Positions 63,411-64,000 of a stretch of DNA of 64,000 nt are shown in pieces. The first letter of the stretch is position 1; every line of letters starts with the position of its first letter. The translations under genes and the position numbers were made by a program. The notes beneath the pieces were generated by a model. It made no database searches. It was not told the origin of the DNA and saw only the letters and a list, made by a program, of their open reading frames with translations. The DNA comes from Euonymus europaeus (Eukaryota; Streptophyta; Magnoliopsida; Celastrales; Celastraceae), in the NCBI GenBank assembly GCA_963580455.1, contig OY756961.1:10583001-10647000 (forward strand). Direction: 5' to 3'.

Positions 63411-64000
63411 ACGAAAATAAGCTTCAGGATTATTTCGATGCCAAAACACCAACTTTCTATGACAAGTGGACAAAACCGTTAAAAGCTCCTCCATAGAGAG
63501 AGTTGAGCAACTTCGGACAATCAAAATTGCTCGGTGTACACTTTTTATTGTTCTTCTATGTGAAATTTTACGAAAATGAGCTTCCAGGATTATTTCGATG
63601 CCAAAACACCAAATTTCTATGACAAATGGACAAAACCGTTAAAAGCTCCTCCATAGAGAGAGTTGAGCAACTTCGGACAATCAAAATTGCTCGGTGTACA
63701 CCTTTTATTGTTCTTCTATGTCAAATTTTACGAAAATAAGCTTCAGGATTACTTCGATACCAAAATCCCAGGTTTCTATGACAAATGGAGAAAACCGTTA
63801 AAAGCTCCTTCAAAGAAAGACTTGACCAATTTCGGACCATCAAAGATGCTCGGTGTACACGTTTTATTGTTCTTCTATGTCAAATTTTATGAGTATAAGC
63901 TTCCAAGATTATTTCGATGCCAAAACAGAAACTTTCAATGATAAATGGACAAAACCGTTAAAAGCTCCTCCATAGAGAGAGTTGAGCAACTTCGGACAAT

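Larger units (their letters stand above)
51198..64000. repeat. 160-bp tandem satellite array, right part
   Basis: About 80 monomers continue in the same orientation and register as before the element, to the end of the window. Variants enriched here are GTGGACAC in place of GTGTACAC, AATCAAAATTGCTCGG, AATTTTACGAAAATGAGC, a 1-bp shorter monomer with AAGCTTCAGGATTATTTCG (near 54787, 57009, 57185, 59267, 59580 and 63420), and TTTCGAGGAAAAAACACTA. A 2-bp expansion of the GA run is seen near 53740. Monomers are more diverged than in the 26-33 kb HOR. No genes are seen. Confidence 0.96.

Noticed and set aside
1..64000. Telomeric repeats, rRNA or tRNA genes, or host protein genes
   Set aside because: None seen on either strand; all sequence is accounted for by satellite and one retrotransposon.

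Overview
The window is plant nuclear heterochromatin, with no ordinary genes and no RNA genes that I can see. It holds one very large AT-rich tandem satellite with a monomer of about 160 bp, running from base 1 to base 64000. A single full-length Athila-lineage Ty3/Gypsy LTR retrotransposon interrupts it at 40610-51192. Athila elements are plant-specific, and the primer-binding site matches the 3' end of plant tRNA-Asp, so the source is a flowering plant. I cannot name the species. A megasatellite of this monomer size, organised into higher-order repeats and invaded by an Athila element, is what one expects of a centromere core or its flank. That placement is inference.

Layout. 1-40609: about 250 head-to-tail monomers, nearly all 159-161 bp, with a recurrent 113-bp truncated form. 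They fall into recognisable variants that recur in fixed order as higher-order repeats (HORs): an 1872-bp unit (1-5.4 kb, again near 19-21 kb), a 2080-bp 13-mer (6.1-10.3 kb), a 2880-bp 18-mer (9.5-15.2 kb), a rearranged 1872/1712/959-bp series (20.9-25 kb), an 1120-bp 7-mer (25.7-27.5 kb) and a nearly identical 1600-bp 10-mer present about 4.2 times (26.7-33.4 kb). From 33.4 kb the array is more diverged. 40610-51192: the retrotransposon, flanked by a perfect 5-bp target duplication AGCAA. 51198-64000: about 80 more monomers in the same orientation and register, with their own long-range repeats (2560, 3360 and 640 bp).

The retrotransposon is 10583 bp. It has two 1609-bp LTRs that differ at only eight positions, a primer-binding site, one long gag-pol frame (42335-47938) and a 1.6-kb tail without an envelope-like gene. 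The gag-pol frame encodes Gag with a zinc knuckle, protease, reverse transcriptase, RNase H and integrase in that order. It has no frameshift, but three in-frame stops break it, and the reverse transcriptase appears to lack two residues in a conserved block. The copy is therefore young but not autonomous. The LTRs carry a striking cluster of GC-rich 12-bp palindromes.

The many short open frames (60-98 codons) in the satellite are by-products of the repeat. Because 160 is not a multiple of three, the frame changes in each monomer, and the same peptide pieces recur wherever a stop is mutated. They are not annotated as genes.
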